This document shows positions 33,155 to 42,144 of a stretch of 64,000 bases of DNA, one piece after another. The notes under the pieces are model-generated. The model saw only the letters and a program-made list of their open reading frames with translations, had not been told where the DNA came from and did no database searches. A program made the position numbers and the translations under genes. Origin of the DNA: UBA4733 sp036734945 (GTDB lineage Bacteria > Chloroflexota > UBA4733); the NCBI GenBank assembly GCA_036734945.1, contig DAIMXP010000028.1:6250-70249 (forward strand). The letters run 5' to 3'. Numbering within the stretch: the stretch's first letter is position 1; the number at the start of each line of letters is the position of its first letter.

Positions 33155-36100
33155 GCCCGACGCCGCTCCACCACACCGCCGGCTCCAGCCGGACCTCCGC
33201 GCCGTGGTCCCAGGCCAGCAGCGTTGCCGTCGTGCCGGAGGAACAGTCGAGCGCGGCATCAAGTTCCAGCGTGTGGCCCTGGGGAGGTCGCATCCGGGCC
33301 AAACGCACCCGTCTGGTGATGCCGTCCGCTTGTAGCCAGGCGCCTTCCAGGTACCGTCCGATATCGTCGCGCCCTCGGAACGCCGGATAGAGGGTGGTGC
33401 GCGTCGTGACCGTTGTGCCGGTCACCGCGTCCACGGCGAGTTGGCCAACCGGCGCACCCCGGTCGAGCATCAGGCGCACGGTGCGCTCCCCAATCCGGAC
33501 AGCCGACCTGACCAGCGCCTGCTGGTGGTTGCCGGCGATCGAGACGACAGTTCCGGCAAGCTGAGCAGGGAGCGCGTCTGTCACGCGGACGACACCGGCG
33601 AGCGTGATTTCTAGCTGCTGCCCTGCCCTGTCCATCCCGCTGATGACGCCGCGTAGCGGGCCGTGTGCCTGCAGGGCGACGCCTGGCACGCGAAGCGACT
33701 GCCCGCAGAGGTAGGCGGCGTGTACGGCGCCGGCTGCGTCGAAGCGCACCACCGCCAGACGGCCTGCCAGCATCAGGCCCGCCACCTCCAGCGGGACGCC
33801 GGGATCGGTGGCCAGGACGACGTCGCTACCGCCGCTATGCGTGATGCGCAGGGCAAGCTGCCCCTCCTTGCCCGTATCGAGACGGTTGACCGTCCGAATG
33901 ACTGGCCCGCCGACGAGCGGCTCAAGCACCGTCGCGAACGTGGACGACAGCGGTGCTGCGCCCTCCCGGCGCAGCACCAGGTAGCGGAAGCGTGCGGGAT
34001 TGCCGGGGCGGCGCGGCACGTCGCCCCAGGCGAGGAACGCCTGCGTGTAGTCCGACGGCACAACGTGAACGGCCAGCCCTGCGCCGTCACCCCAGCACAC
34101 CTGCCAGGGTTCCAGCGCCGGTTGCGCTTGCTGAATGCCGTACAGAAAGCTGTCGCCGCTCCCCTCGTAGCTACCGAAGGAGCGCGTCCGGTCGGGCTCC
34201 TCAAGGGCGGGATCGTCCCAGAGCCGGCCCAGGGGAATATCGGAACCGGCGAGAGTGCCCGGCAGCTCATCGCCAAACGTTATGCCCTCTGCCCGGCAGG
34301 AAAGGTCCGGCCCATGCAAACGGTAGTCGTGGCGGGAGCCACCGTGGACGCGGAACACGTCCACGACATAGGCCGGGTTGTGTACGCCCTCACCAATCAG
34401 CAGCGCCGTGCGCTCGTAGCGGTCAACCTGATGATAGGCATAGGCGGGGGCGTTTGCGGCGACCGCCTGGAGCCAGGGCGAGGAGGCGAAAAGCAACAGT
34501 TCGCCACCGTTCTGGCTCGTCTGGCGCCGGCCGTCCACGACGACCAGCGCATGATTGCCGGTGTTGCGGTCCCAGGCGTTCGCCGTCTTATCTTCAGCGG
34601 CAAATTGCGGATAGCCGAGGTCTGACACCAGCTTGCGACCGCCACCGAAGAATTCCACGTTCAGACGGTCCGCGTGGGCGTGGCCGGCATTGGCGCGGCC
34701 GTAATGGAACGACAGCGCCGTCGCAGTCGTCCCGGCGCCTGCCCGGAGAATTGCCAGGCCGTAGTCGGTCAAGACGTCACTGGCGCTCGCTGCCGGAGTA
34801 GCCTGCTCCGCTGCGCCGGTGGGCAGGGGCTCCGCGAACAGGTCCTCGAACTGCTGGAATCCGTCGTCACCTGTTCCCCGTGCCCGTAAGCGCGCAGCCA
34901 GATCCGGCTCGTGGGTCTGACGGTACACGGCCCGGAGGGCGGCGGCGCTGACGTCGACGATGGCGGATGGCGCCGCGCCCCCGGAGTCGCCGATTGCCGG
35001 TGTCCAGCGCTCCAGGCACACCAGACGCGGCGGCCATTGCACGAGCGCCGTCAGGCGCGCCGTCTGGTCGGCGGGCGCCGGGTCCTTGGCGTTTGCCCCG
35101 GCCAGCGCGCTTAGCCGTTCCAGCGGCAGCACCAACTTCGGCAGCAGTTCGCTGGGGATGGAACAGTAGCCCGGCGCGGTCTCGTAGCTGATGCCTTCGG
35201 CGCTGAAGAGGTTGGCGAGAACGGCAAGGACGCCTTCGTACTGGAAGCCGTCCATGCCGGGCCAGCCGGAGAGCACGTCGCGGGCCGTCGCCGCTGCCTG
35301 TTCCGGATCGCCCAGAGCGAGGGCCAGGTAGAGGGCGGTCTCCTGATGCATGCCGTAGTTGCCCAGGATGCGTCGCTGCGGAATTGCCAGCAGCGCTTCG
35401 CGGAGGAGGCATCGCTCGACCAGATCGACCGACTCCGGGCCCAGTGCCGCATCCTCCGCTACCGCCAGGCTGACGGCATCCCAGGCTTCCGCCAGGTCGC
35501 GCGCCGTGGCGGTCTCCCAGATGGCGTTGACGATCTTGCCCGTGTAGGAGGGCACGTACTCGGCGGCATAGCGGGATTGCCGGTTGTGGTCCATCCGTGG
35601 GTAGTCGCGGGCAATCTGCGTGAGGAGCACTCCGGCCTTGTGGGCATAGCGCGGCGCGGCGGTCAGCAGATAGGCGCGGCCGAGCGACAGCACCGCCGGG
35701 ATCAGGTGGTCCTTCCAGAACCAATGGCAGTAATAGGCGACGAACCAGTGCTTGTGCTTCCCGGCGGGGGGCGCCCAGCCCCAGCCATCATCGGCGTAGG
35801 GGCCGCTGAGCAAGCGCCGGTCCCGCAGGCCGCCGGCGAGGAACGCCGCGAAGTCGTTGCTCGGGTAGACCTCGCCGCCAACGGGGCAGACCAGCTTCCA
35901 GGGAGCAGCGAAGGGGTCGAAGCGCCAGGAGTAGTTGCCGTGAACGAACAGTTCGCGTCCGTGGATCGGGCAGCCTTCGAAGGAGGTGTTGAAGGCCCGC
36001 GGCGCCTCCGGCGGCGGAACCATCCCGCGCAGGGTGGCGTCGTCAATTGCCGCCCAGCGAGTCGCCAGTGCCAGGATCGTTACCATAACCCGCCGCGCCG

Positions 36101-36176
36101 CCGGCGACATCTGGAGGCGTTCGCGCGCCCTGCCTATTTCCTCAGGCGTGCGCAGCCGGGATGCATGCGCGGTCAC
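33141..36176 (-). CDS. Heparinase II/III-like protein, unusually large
   Basis: The 1011-residue protein is a predicted polysaccharide lyase-like enzyme. Residues ~60-450 form an alpha/alpha-toroid (YEGVLAVLANLFSAEGISY, ETAPGYCSIPSELLP), and the beta-sandwich carries the family hallmark HYGRANAGHAHADRLNVEFF, followed by SDLGYPQF and NTGNHALVVVDGRRQ. His/Tyr/Asn residues in these blocks are the usual catalytic and metal sites. It has no signal peptide despite acting on glycans in known members. It overlaps the upstream hydrolase by ATGA, so the two are coupled. It is longer than typical 600-700-residue members, with extra C-terminal beta-domains. Confidence 0.82.
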   Translation of the reverse strand: MTAHASRLRTPEEIGRARERLQMSPAARRVMVTILALATRWAAIDDATLRGMVPPPEAPRAFNTSFEGCPIHGRELFVHGNYSWRFDPFAAPWKLVCPVGGEVYPSNDFAAFLAGGLRDRRLLSGPYADDGWGWAPPAGKHKHWFVAYYCHWFWKDHLIPAVLSLGRAYLLTAAPRYAHKAGVLLTQIARDYPRMDHNRQSRYAAEYVPSYTGKIVNAIWETATARDLAEAWDAVSLAVAEDAALGPESVDLVERCLLREALLAIPQRRILGNYGMHQETALYLALALGDPEQAAATARDVLSGWPGMDGFQYEGVLAVLANLFSAEGISYETAPGYCSIPSELLPKLVLPLERLSALAGANAKDPAPADQTARLTALVQWPPRLVCLERWTPAIGDSGGAAPSAIVDVSAAALRAVYRQTHEPDLAARLRARGTGDDGFQQFEDLFAEPLPTGAAEQATPAASASDVLTDYGLAILRAGAGTTATALSFHYGRANAGHAHADRLNVEFFGGGRKLVSDLGYPQFAAEDKTANAWDRNTGNHALVVVDGRRQTSQNGGELLLFASSPWLQAVAANAPAYAYHQVDRYERTALLIGEGVHNPAYVVDVFRVHGGSRHDYRLHGPDLSCRAEGITFGDELPGTLAGSDIPLGRLWDDPALEEPDRTRSFGSYEGSGDSFLYGIQQAQPALEPWQVCWGDGAGLAVHVVPSDYTQAFLAWGDVPRRPGNPARFRYLVLRREGAAPLSSTFATVLEPLVGGPVIRTVNRLDTGKEGQLALRITHSGGSDVVLATDPGVPLEVAGLMLAGRLAVVRFDAAGAVHAAYLCGQSLRVPGVALQAHGPLRGVISGMDRAGQQLEITLAGVVRVTDALPAQLAGTVVSIAGNHQQALVRSAVRIGERTVRLMLDRGAPVGQLAVDAVTGTTVTTRTTLYPAFRGRDDIGRYLEGAWLQADGITRRVRLARMRPPQGHTLELDAALDCSSGTTATLLAWDHGAEVRLEPAVWWSGVGPTPG

Positions 36177-37018
36177 GTCGTGGCCCGCGCTGCGTCGTCG
36201 CCCGCGCCAAGTGGACCGTTCAGCGCTGCAATGATGCCCTCAGCGTCGAAAACGAAGCCGAAGGCGAGCGCCACACGCCAGAGCGCGATCTCTTTCGCGC
36301 CTTGCTCGCGCGTCGTTTCCCGGTTTTCGACTGCCGTCACGGCCTGGCGGATCGTCGAGCAGAGCAGACCGTGGCGCTGCATCGCCGCCATACCGCCGGG
36401 AGAGAGCAGCAAACACCAGTTGATGGCGAAGCCGATGTAGATCAGGTGATTGATCTCGCGCTGCCGGCAGAGGGCATAGAGTTGGGCTGTCGTCGCGGCG
36501 ATTCCTTCTGTGGCGAGCGGTCGTGCTTCGGGCAGGAAGTCCATGTGCTGGACGCCCCGCCCGATGTCTTGCCGGTTATGGTTACCTGGGAAGACGTGCT
36601 CGCTCCGGAACTCGTCCAGCGCCATCCGGACGGCATCGCGAGGAACCTGAGCGAGTGGCGGCTCGGCTTCGGCCATGGCGACGGTCCGCTGATAGCCCGG
36701 TAGGTCCTGATAATAGGCGCCACCGCCGACGACGTGGAAAACTGCCAGCGGAGACGAGCGCACTGCCGTCAGGAGCGGAGGAAACACCGAACGGCTGATC
36801 TCGTGGGCGCGCGGAATGTATTCCACAGCGCGATGCCAGCCGGGATACTCCTCGGGCCTGCCGCAATCATAGGCGTGCATGACGACCAGTGCCGTGTGTT
36901 CGGGGGCGATCTCGATGTCGGCGCGTTGCCAGCCACCATAGCCTTCGCCCGGGACAGGCAGGGCAAAATCGGCGTCGAACTGCTGGTAATAGCCGGCAGG
37001 GAGACGTATGAGTGTCAG
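36173..37018 (-). CDS. Isochorismatase-like cysteine hydrolase
   Basis: The core has the isochorismatase-like layout: HTALVVMHAYDCG strand with catalytic Asp, a middle insert, then YIGFAINWCLLLSPGGM with the nucleophilic Cys and a TIRQAVTAVE tail. The start is uncertain. The translation becomes protein-like at LTLIRLPAGYYQQFD, and the only good Shine-Dalgarno (GGAGG, 7-base gap) lies before a CTG codon at 37016-37018; GTG 37057 and GTG 37093 are the alternatives but lack such a site. The gene is coupled to the heparinase-like gene (ATGA). The substrate is unknown, perhaps a small amide. Confidence 0.72.
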   Translation of the reverse strand: MTLIRLPAGYYQQFDADFALPVPGEGYGGWQRADIEIAPEHTALVVMHAYDCGRPEEYPGWHRAVEYIPRAHEISRSVFPPLLTAVRSSPLAVFHVVGGGAYYQDLPGYQRTVAMAEAEPPLAQVPRDAVRMALDEFRSEHVFPGNHNRQDIGRGVQHMDFLPEARPLATEGIAATTAQLYALCRQREINHLIYIGFAINWCLLLSPGGMAAMQRHGLLCSTIRQAVTAVENRETTREQGAKEIALWRVALAFGFVFDAEGIIAALNGPLGAGDDAARATT

Positions 37019-37209
37019 CGCGCGCCCTCCAGTCCGGCCGAGTTTATCTGCAACCACCTGCCGGCACCATACCGACAGGCGGTGATCCAACACGCCGCGC
37101 TGCCCGACTCTCGCGTCGGCGCAGCAACGATTGTATATGAATATTGCTGCTGTGGCAAGCGGACGGTGGTGAGTGGTGAGCGTGCATAACTCACGGGCAG
37201 GCTTCAAGT

Positions 37210-38454
37210 CTATTGCCCCCACGCCCGCTGAATCTTGGCCACCGCCTCGGGGATGTGTTGCAGGTCCTGCTGCTCCGCCAGCAACATGGACTGGGTGAGC
37301 CAGACTCCCTCCGCACTGCTGGCACGCTCCGCCACCGGCAAGGGCTGCTGCAGCCGGTCATCCTGCCGGCCCAGACGGGAACACAGCGCCTGGATCGCGT
37401 CGACGATGGCCGGGCTGTGGTGCAACGGCACGGTATAGCCGGGGCTGCACGGGATGCCTTCGGCACGCAGCGCCTTCAGGAACGGTTCGCGAGGGCGACC
37501 GCCGAACTCCGCCGCCTCGTAGCGCAGCACGTACAGGTGGTGCGCGTGGGCGGTGACCCGAGGATCGCGCGCCTGGGGCCGGATGCCGGGTATCGTCGCC
37601 AGTTCCCGGTCCAGCAACTGAGCAGCCTGTTCTCGACGAGCCATCTGCCCTTCCAGCCTGGACATTTGCGCCATGAGCAGCGCCGCTTGAAAGGCAGTCA
37701 GGCGATAGTTGAAGCCGAGCAGGTCGTGCTGGTACCAGCCACTGGTGCGCCAGTGCTCCGTCAGCGCGCGGCCTACATTGTGCAGCGACCAGACGCGGCG
37801 GTAGAGCGTCTCGTCGTCGGTGACAATCGCCCCGCCCTCGCCGGAGTTGAGATTCTTGCTGGCCTGGAAACTGAAGGTACCCAAATCGCCCAGCGCACCG
37901 ACGCGGCGGCCGCGCCATTCGGCGCCGTGCGCTTGCGCCGCGTCCTCCACCACACGCAGCCCGTGGCGCCGCGCCACTGCCAGGATGCCATCCATGTCCG
38001 GCGGGCAACCGGCGATGTGGACTGGGACGATGGCGCGGGTGTGCGGCGTGATGGCCGCTTCGGCCGCCAACGGGTCAAGCTCGTAGGTTGTCGGGTCGAT
38101 ATCGGCGAAGACCGGCAAGGCGCCGGCGAGCAGCACGGCGGCGGCGGTGGCGACGAAGGTGTAGGGCGGCACGATTACCTCGTCGCCCGGCTCGAGTTCC
38201 AGCGCGCGCAGCGCCACTTCCAGCGCCGACGTGCCGTTGACGACCGCCACGCAATGGCGCGCTTGCTGAAACGTGGCCCAGGCCCGCTCAAACTCGGCTA
38301 CCGCATTCCCCTGCGTCATGCCCCAGGCGCCGGAGCGCAGCACCTCCAGCAATGCGCGCTCCTCCCGTTCGTCCCAGACCGGCCAGCGCGGCCAGCCGCC
38401 GCTATGGACCGGCGTGCCGCCCTCCAGGGCCAGTGCCGCCTGCATCACGACCAT
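37210..38454 (-). CDS. DegT/DnrJ/EryC1-family sugar aminotransferase
   Basis: The 414-residue fold-type I PLP enzyme has the family blocks: VNGTSALEVALRALEL, GDEVIVPPYTFVATA, VVEDAAQAHGAEW and the PLP lysine in FSFQASKNLNSGEGGAI. GFNYRLTAFQAALLMAQM contributes the second half of the active site. These enzymes aminate keto-sugars or act on cyclitols. ATG 38454 is preceded by GGAGGG with 9-base spacing. It is 18 bases downstream of the ceramidase-like gene on the same strand, so the two are probably co-transcribed. Confidence 0.9.
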   Translation of the reverse strand: MVVMQAALALEGGTPVHSGGWPRWPVWDEREERALLEVLRSGAWGMTQGNAVAEFERAWATFQQARHCVAVVNGTSALEVALRALELEPGDEVIVPPYTFVATAAAVLLAGALPVFADIDPTTYELDPLAAEAAITPHTRAIVPVHIAGCPPDMDGILAVARRHGLRVVEDAAQAHGAEWRGRRVGALGDLGTFSFQASKNLNSGEGGAIVTDDETLYRRVWSLHNVGRALTEHWRTSGWYQHDLLGFNYRLTAFQAALLMAQMSRLEGQMARREQAAQLLDRELATIPGIRPQARDPRVTAHAHHLYVLRYEAAEFGGRPREPFLKALRAEGIPCSPGYTVPLHHSPAIVDAIQALCSRLGRQDDRLQQPLPVAERASSAEGVWLTQSMLLAEQQDLQHIPEAVAKIQRAWGQ

Positions 38455-38472
38455 GATCGTTTTCCCTCCTTC

Positions 38473-39783
38473 TTACTTGCCGGCCAGTCGTCGCACCAGC
38501 TCGGCGGCCTGGCGGGTTATCGCCTCCCCCGCCTCAGGCGACCAGGCGGCTGGGTAGCCATAATAGCGATAGGCGATCTCAACCTCGTAGCCACCCTGCG
38601 GGTAGGCGTCGCGCGTCGGGAAGTAGCCGAGGTTGTCGTTCGTCCAACCGGCCACCAGCACCGGGAGTTCGGGCAGCACTGCCTTGACCTGCCGGCCGTA
38701 GTTGGCGAAGAACTCGCCCGGCAGCGCCGCCACAATGACCGGCCCGATCCGCAGCGCTTGCACTTCGGCGACGTAGGACGGGAGTGGGTCGGAGCCCCAG
38801 TGCAGACGGACCAGCCGGCGACTGTGCTCGCGGTGGGTAACCGCTGCGCCGCGATAGGCGACGCTCTCCGCTGGTTCGCTGCGCTCGATGTGCTGCCACT
38901 GTTGCTGGAGCGCGACAACCTCTTCCGCTCTTGCCAGGGGCTGGAAGGTGAGCGGCACGAGAGCCTGCACCCCCGCCACGTCGCTGGCAGCGGTGGCTAC
39001 GGCCCGCTGCCACAGCGCCAGAGCGGCCGCGCCAATCGCTTGGCCAGCGTCATCTACCGCCGGAAAGCCGCGCTGTGTCATGCGTGGATTGACGTCCCCA
39101 GCCGCGCCATTGATGAGGAGCACCGGTCCACTGCCGGCTGCTTCCAAGAAACGTCGACTGACGCCGCACCAGTCGGCCGTGGCCAGTCGGTTCTCGGCGC
39201 CGGCAGCCACTGGATGGCAGGAATAGTGGAGCAGCGTACCCAGCGGCCGCCCGGCAGCATCCGCAATGGCCACGACCACCAGGTCGCGGTCCACCGGCCC
39301 TTCCTCGCCCGTCGGCGCCCGGCGGTTGATTGCCACGGCGCAGTGGCCCCGCTGCCAGCGCAAGCGTGCCGGGACGACGGCACCGGCGGCTTCCGCCACC
39401 AGCTCCGTCAGCGTCTGCTCCAGGCGCAGGAGATAGGCAGGATCGGCCGCCCCCGTGCTGGTGATGACGCCCGTCTCCGGCCCGCCGTGCGTGTGCGTGC
39501 AGGCGTACATCTGGTGCGTCGCCGGGATGCCGGTGGTCTGCTCGACCGCCGCTCGCAGGCGTCGCACGAGCGCCGACCCCAGGCCGATCAGGTCGCAGGA
39601 GACCAGCGCCACGCGGGCAACGCCGTCTGACGCCACCAGCGCCGTTGCCGTCAGCGGATCGTGGACCCCGGTACAGGGGCCGCCGCGGGCCAGAAAGCCG
39701 GAGAGGTCGATGCCCGCCGACGGCGTAATGTCCCGCCGGGCCAGACCACAAGACAGTCCTGGCTCCTCAGGCTGCGGTTTCAC
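38473..39783 (-). CDS. Neutral/alkaline ceramidase-like hydrolase
   Basis: The 436-residue protein resembles the N-terminal catalytic domain of neutral ceramidases. It has SCGLARRDITPSAGIDLSGF at the start, the CDLIGLGSALV strand, the zinc-site motif ACTHTHGGPETG, THYSCHP-like LLHYSCHPVA, and INGAAGDVNPR. The later LPGEFFANYG, NDNLGYFP and YEVEIAYRYYG blocks are also typical. It has no signal peptide and lacks the C-terminal Ig-like domain, so it is probably cytoplasmic and acts on a smaller N-acyl compound. It sits upstream of the DegT gene. Confidence 0.82.
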   Translation of the reverse strand: MKPQPEEPGLSCGLARRDITPSAGIDLSGFLARGGPCTGVHDPLTATALVASDGVARVALVSCDLIGLGSALVRRLRAAVEQTTGIPATHQMYACTHTHGGPETGVITSTGAADPAYLLRLEQTLTELVAEAAGAVVPARLRWQRGHCAVAINRRAPTGEEGPVDRDLVVVAIADAAGRPLGTLLHYSCHPVAAGAENRLATADWCGVSRRFLEAAGSGPVLLINGAAGDVNPRMTQRGFPAVDDAGQAIGAAALALWQRAVATAASDVAGVQALVPLTFQPLARAEEVVALQQQWQHIERSEPAESVAYRGAAVTHREHSRRLVRLHWGSDPLPSYVAEVQALRIGPVIVAALPGEFFANYGRQVKAVLPELPVLVAGWTNDNLGYFPTRDAYPQGGYEVEIAYRYYGYPAAWSPEAGEAITRQAAELVRRLAGK

Positions 39784-39813
39784 ATGCTGTCTCCTGCCAT
39801 CCGAACCTGCGGC

Positions 39814-40171
39814 TCACGAGTTTGACGGATCGAGCAATCGCCTGACCTGCTGCCGAGTCGCCACCGGGATATCTTCGAGGTCGCAGGCGTTGCCGACCAG
39901 GTGGATAGGCAATGATGACGCGCGTCCGCGCAGTAATCCGCCGTTCCACATCAGCCGGGTCTATGCAGAGCGTGAACGGGTCGACATCGGCGAACACCGG
40001 CACGCAATTCTGGAGCAAGATCGGAATCACGGTACCCATATCGGTAATCGGCGACGTGATCACTTCGGTGAGCAAGGCGATTTCCTCGTCGCCCAGCGTC
40101 CGTCCGTTCGGGTCGTTGATGCCGGGGAAGGGCGCGGTGCGCAGCGGCGCCAGCCGCGTTTCGGTGGCCAT
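39814..40171 (-). pseudogene. DegT-type aminotransferase, deleted and frameshifted
   Basis: The frame begins well (GGAG 5-6 bases before ATG 40171; RTAPFPGINDPNGRTLGDE) but jumps from TEVI directly to TSPITDMGTV, skipping the ~45 residues that normally separate two EVI-containing segments, as if recombined between short direct repeats. It reads on through VFADVDPFTLC to RTRVIIA. There a frameshift is needed to continue as HLVGNACDLEDIP, which then stops. The lysine domain is absent. It is distinct from the intact DegT gene nearby. Confidence 0.75.
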
Positions 40172-40411
40172 GCTTTCTCCTCGATTCATACCAACATTGC
40201 CTGCCGCCATCATATACTACCGAGTGGCACGCACGCCGGGCGGGGTACAGTCCTGCATGAGCAGGCAGCGGGACCGACCACTATTGGACCGCCGCCGCGC
40301 CTTTGCCGGCTACCGCCCGGCCGAGGGCATTGGGGAGTTACGGCGATGTGCGATAATCGCGACGTCTCTGTCGCGAGCCGCTCTACGAGTTGCGGTCTGA
40401 AAAGGAACCCC

Positions 40412-41206
40412 ATGAAGATTTACGTCATTACCGACCTGGAAGGTCCAGCGATGGTGTTCTCCTTTGACCAGACGCGTCTCCCCGAAGCAACGGAGCGGAT
40501 CGCCCAGGCCAAACGGTTCTTGACGCGGGAGGTCAACGCCTGCGTGGACGGCATTCTCGACGTCGATGCGGCAGCCGAGGTGGTAGTGCTGGATGGACAT
40601 GGCTCCGGCGGCATCGACTATGAACTGTTCCACGAGCAGGCGCAACTGATTGCCGGATATAGGCGCCCCTCCTTTGCCTGCCTGGACGAGACGTACGATG
40701 CCCTCTTTTTCGTCGGACAGCATGCGATGGCGGGAACGCCGGCGGCCCCGCTGGCGCATACCCAGTCCTCGCGAACGATTGAGTACTACCGGTTGAACGG
40801 CGAGCTAATCGGCGAGTTTGCCCAGCACGCGATCCTGGCGGGGACCCTGTTCGGCGTGCCTACCGCCTTCCTGTCTGGGGACGACAAAGCGGTGGCGGAG
40901 GCGCAGACGTTGGCGCCGGCGTTGGTGGGCGTGGTTACCAAGGTCGGCCTCGGGCTGGAAGCGGCGCGGTCAGTATCGCCCCGCCGAGCGCAGAAACTGA
41001 TCCGCGCGGGAGCAGCGGAGGCGTGCCGACGGGTGCGCGCCAGGGCCATTCCACCGCTGCGCGTGGCCCCTCCCTACGAGTTAGAGATTCGCGTATTGCC
41101 TGGCCAGGAGGCTCGCTTGGCCGGCTATCTGCAGCGGGGCTTCGTGCCCGTGGACGAGCGAACCGTGCGGCGAGAGTCGGACGACCCGAGAGTTGTGTTA
41201 AGTTAA
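40412..41206 (+). CDS. M55-family D-aminopeptidase (DppA-like)
   Basis: The 264-residue zinc aminopeptidase of the DppA fold has metal-site residues Asp8/Glu10 in ITDLEGPAM, His63 in LDGHGSGG, His104 in VGQHAMAGT, and a Glu in LNGELIGEFAQHA. ATG 40412 has AAAGGA 6 bases upstream, so the much longer open frame before it is not coding. DppA-type enzymes cleave D-Ala-containing dipeptides from cell walls. Here it heads a plus-strand group with a sugar isomerase, suggesting muropeptide or amino-acid-sugar use, which is inference. Confidence 0.88.
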   Translation: MKIYVITDLEGPAMVFSFDQTRLPEATERIAQAKRFLTREVNACVDGILDVDAAAEVVVLDGHGSGGIDYELFHEQAQLIAGYRRPSFACLDETYDALFFVGQHAMAGTPAAPLAHTQSSRTIEYYRLNGELIGEFAQHAILAGTLFGVPTAFLSGDDKAVAEAQTLAPALVGVVTKVGLGLEAARSVSPRRAQKLIRAGAAEACRRVRARAIPPLRVAPPYELEIRVLPGQEARLAGYLQRGFVPVDERTVRRESDDPRVVLS

Positions 41207-41239
41207 GCGGCATGAAGACGGGGCAATAGGGGGTAACGG

Positions 41240-42034
41240 ATGAAACTGAGCTTGCTCACCTACCAGATGGCGCGCAGTTGGGAACTGTCCAAGATCATTG
41301 ACGTGGCCCGGACCAGTGGGTTTGCCGCCATCGAGTTTCGGGTGGATGCGGGGCACCGGCACGGCGTCGAGTTGGAGGCGCCACCGGCACAACGGCGCGC
41401 CATCCGCAATCAACTCCAGGATGCCTACCTCGCGGTCGCCGCGCTGGGTACCGGCTCCCGCTTCGACACACCGGACGCCCATCGACGGCAGGAGGTCGTC
41501 GAGCAGACCAAGCGCTACGTTGAATTGGCGGTCGAGGTGGGCTGTGGACGCATCCGGGTCTTCGGCAATGATATGCCGAAGGGAGAAGCTGCTCCCGATC
41601 GCACCGAGGTGCTGCACTATGTCGGGGAGGCACTGCACGAGATCGGCACGTTCGCGCAGCCGTATGGCGTCGACGTGCTGCTCGAGATGCATGGCCAGTT
41701 CAACTATTGGGGCTTCGCTCGTGCAGCGGCGGAGTACGCCGCCCATGCCCGGGTTGGCCTTGTCTACAACTGTGACCAGCGTGATCTCGTCGGCGGGTCG
41801 GTGGCAGCAACCTACGGCGAGGTGCGGTCCCTCGTCCGCCACGTCCACATGCATGCACTGACGGACAGTTTCCCGTACCCGGAATTGTTTCGCCTGCTGG
41901 TGCGGGACGGCTACACCGGCTATCTTTCGTCAGAGGTGGAGCAAGAAGTGCCGCCCCCTGAGGAGTATTTGCAACTCTACGCCACATTGTTCCGTGCCTG
42001 GGCGGCCCAAGCTGAGTCACCCAGCGCCCGGTAA
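41240..42034 (+). CDS. Sugar phosphate isomerase/epimerase (xylose isomerase-like barrel) 1
   Basis: The 264-residue TIM-barrel protein has the AP-endonuclease-2/xylose-isomerase-like sequence: GFAAIEFRVDAGHRHG, RIRVFGNDMPKGE, VDVLLEMHGQFNYWGF (metal Glu), GLVYNCDQRD and the terminal YTGYLSSEVEQE (metal Glu). It follows the M55 gene by 33 bases and is probably co-transcribed. The family interconverts keto- and aldo-sugars or dehydrates inosose; the precise substrate is not readable from the sequence. Confidence 0.85.
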   Translation: MKLSLLTYQMARSWELSKIIDVARTSGFAAIEFRVDAGHRHGVELEAPPAQRRAIRNQLQDAYLAVAALGTGSRFDTPDAHRRQEVVEQTKRYVELAVEVGCGRIRVFGNDMPKGEAAPDRTEVLHYVGEALHEIGTFAQPYGVDVLLEMHGQFNYWGFARAAAEYAAHARVGLVYNCDQRDLVGGSVAATYGEVRSLVRHVHMHALTDSFPYPELFRLLVRDGYTGYLSSEVEQEVPPPEEYLQLYATLFRAWAAQAESPSAR

Positions 42035-42114
42035 TCCCCACGTCCGGAACGGTCAGTCTGTACTGAGCGGTTAGCAAGGCCGCTCTGACCCAGTATATAC
42101 GAGGAGAGATAACA

Positions 42115-42144
42115 ATGAGGATCGCACTCCATACGCATGTTTGA
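42115..42144 (+). CDS. Nine-codon leader peptide overlapping the beta-propeller gene start
   Basis: ATG 42115 has a strong GAGGAGAG Shine-Dalgarno about 7 bases upstream and codes MRIALHTHV before TGA 42142-42144. The start codon of the large downstream frame (ATG 42137) lies inside it in another frame and has no ribosome-binding site of its own. It is either a coupling leader or the true N-terminus separated from the rest by a frameshift. Confidence 0.35.
   Translation: MRIALHTHV

Noticed and set aside
37213..39630. 805-codon open frame on the plus strand
   Set aside because: It is antisense to the DegT and ceramidase-like genes. Its translation is Arg/Gln/His-rich without domains and has no ribosome-binding site; such frames are expected in high-GC DNA.
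40246..40411. N-terminal extension of the M55 peptidase frame
   Set aside because: The frame is open upstream, but family homology starts exactly at the ATG 40412 with a ribosome-binding site; the extension is antisense and intergenic noise.
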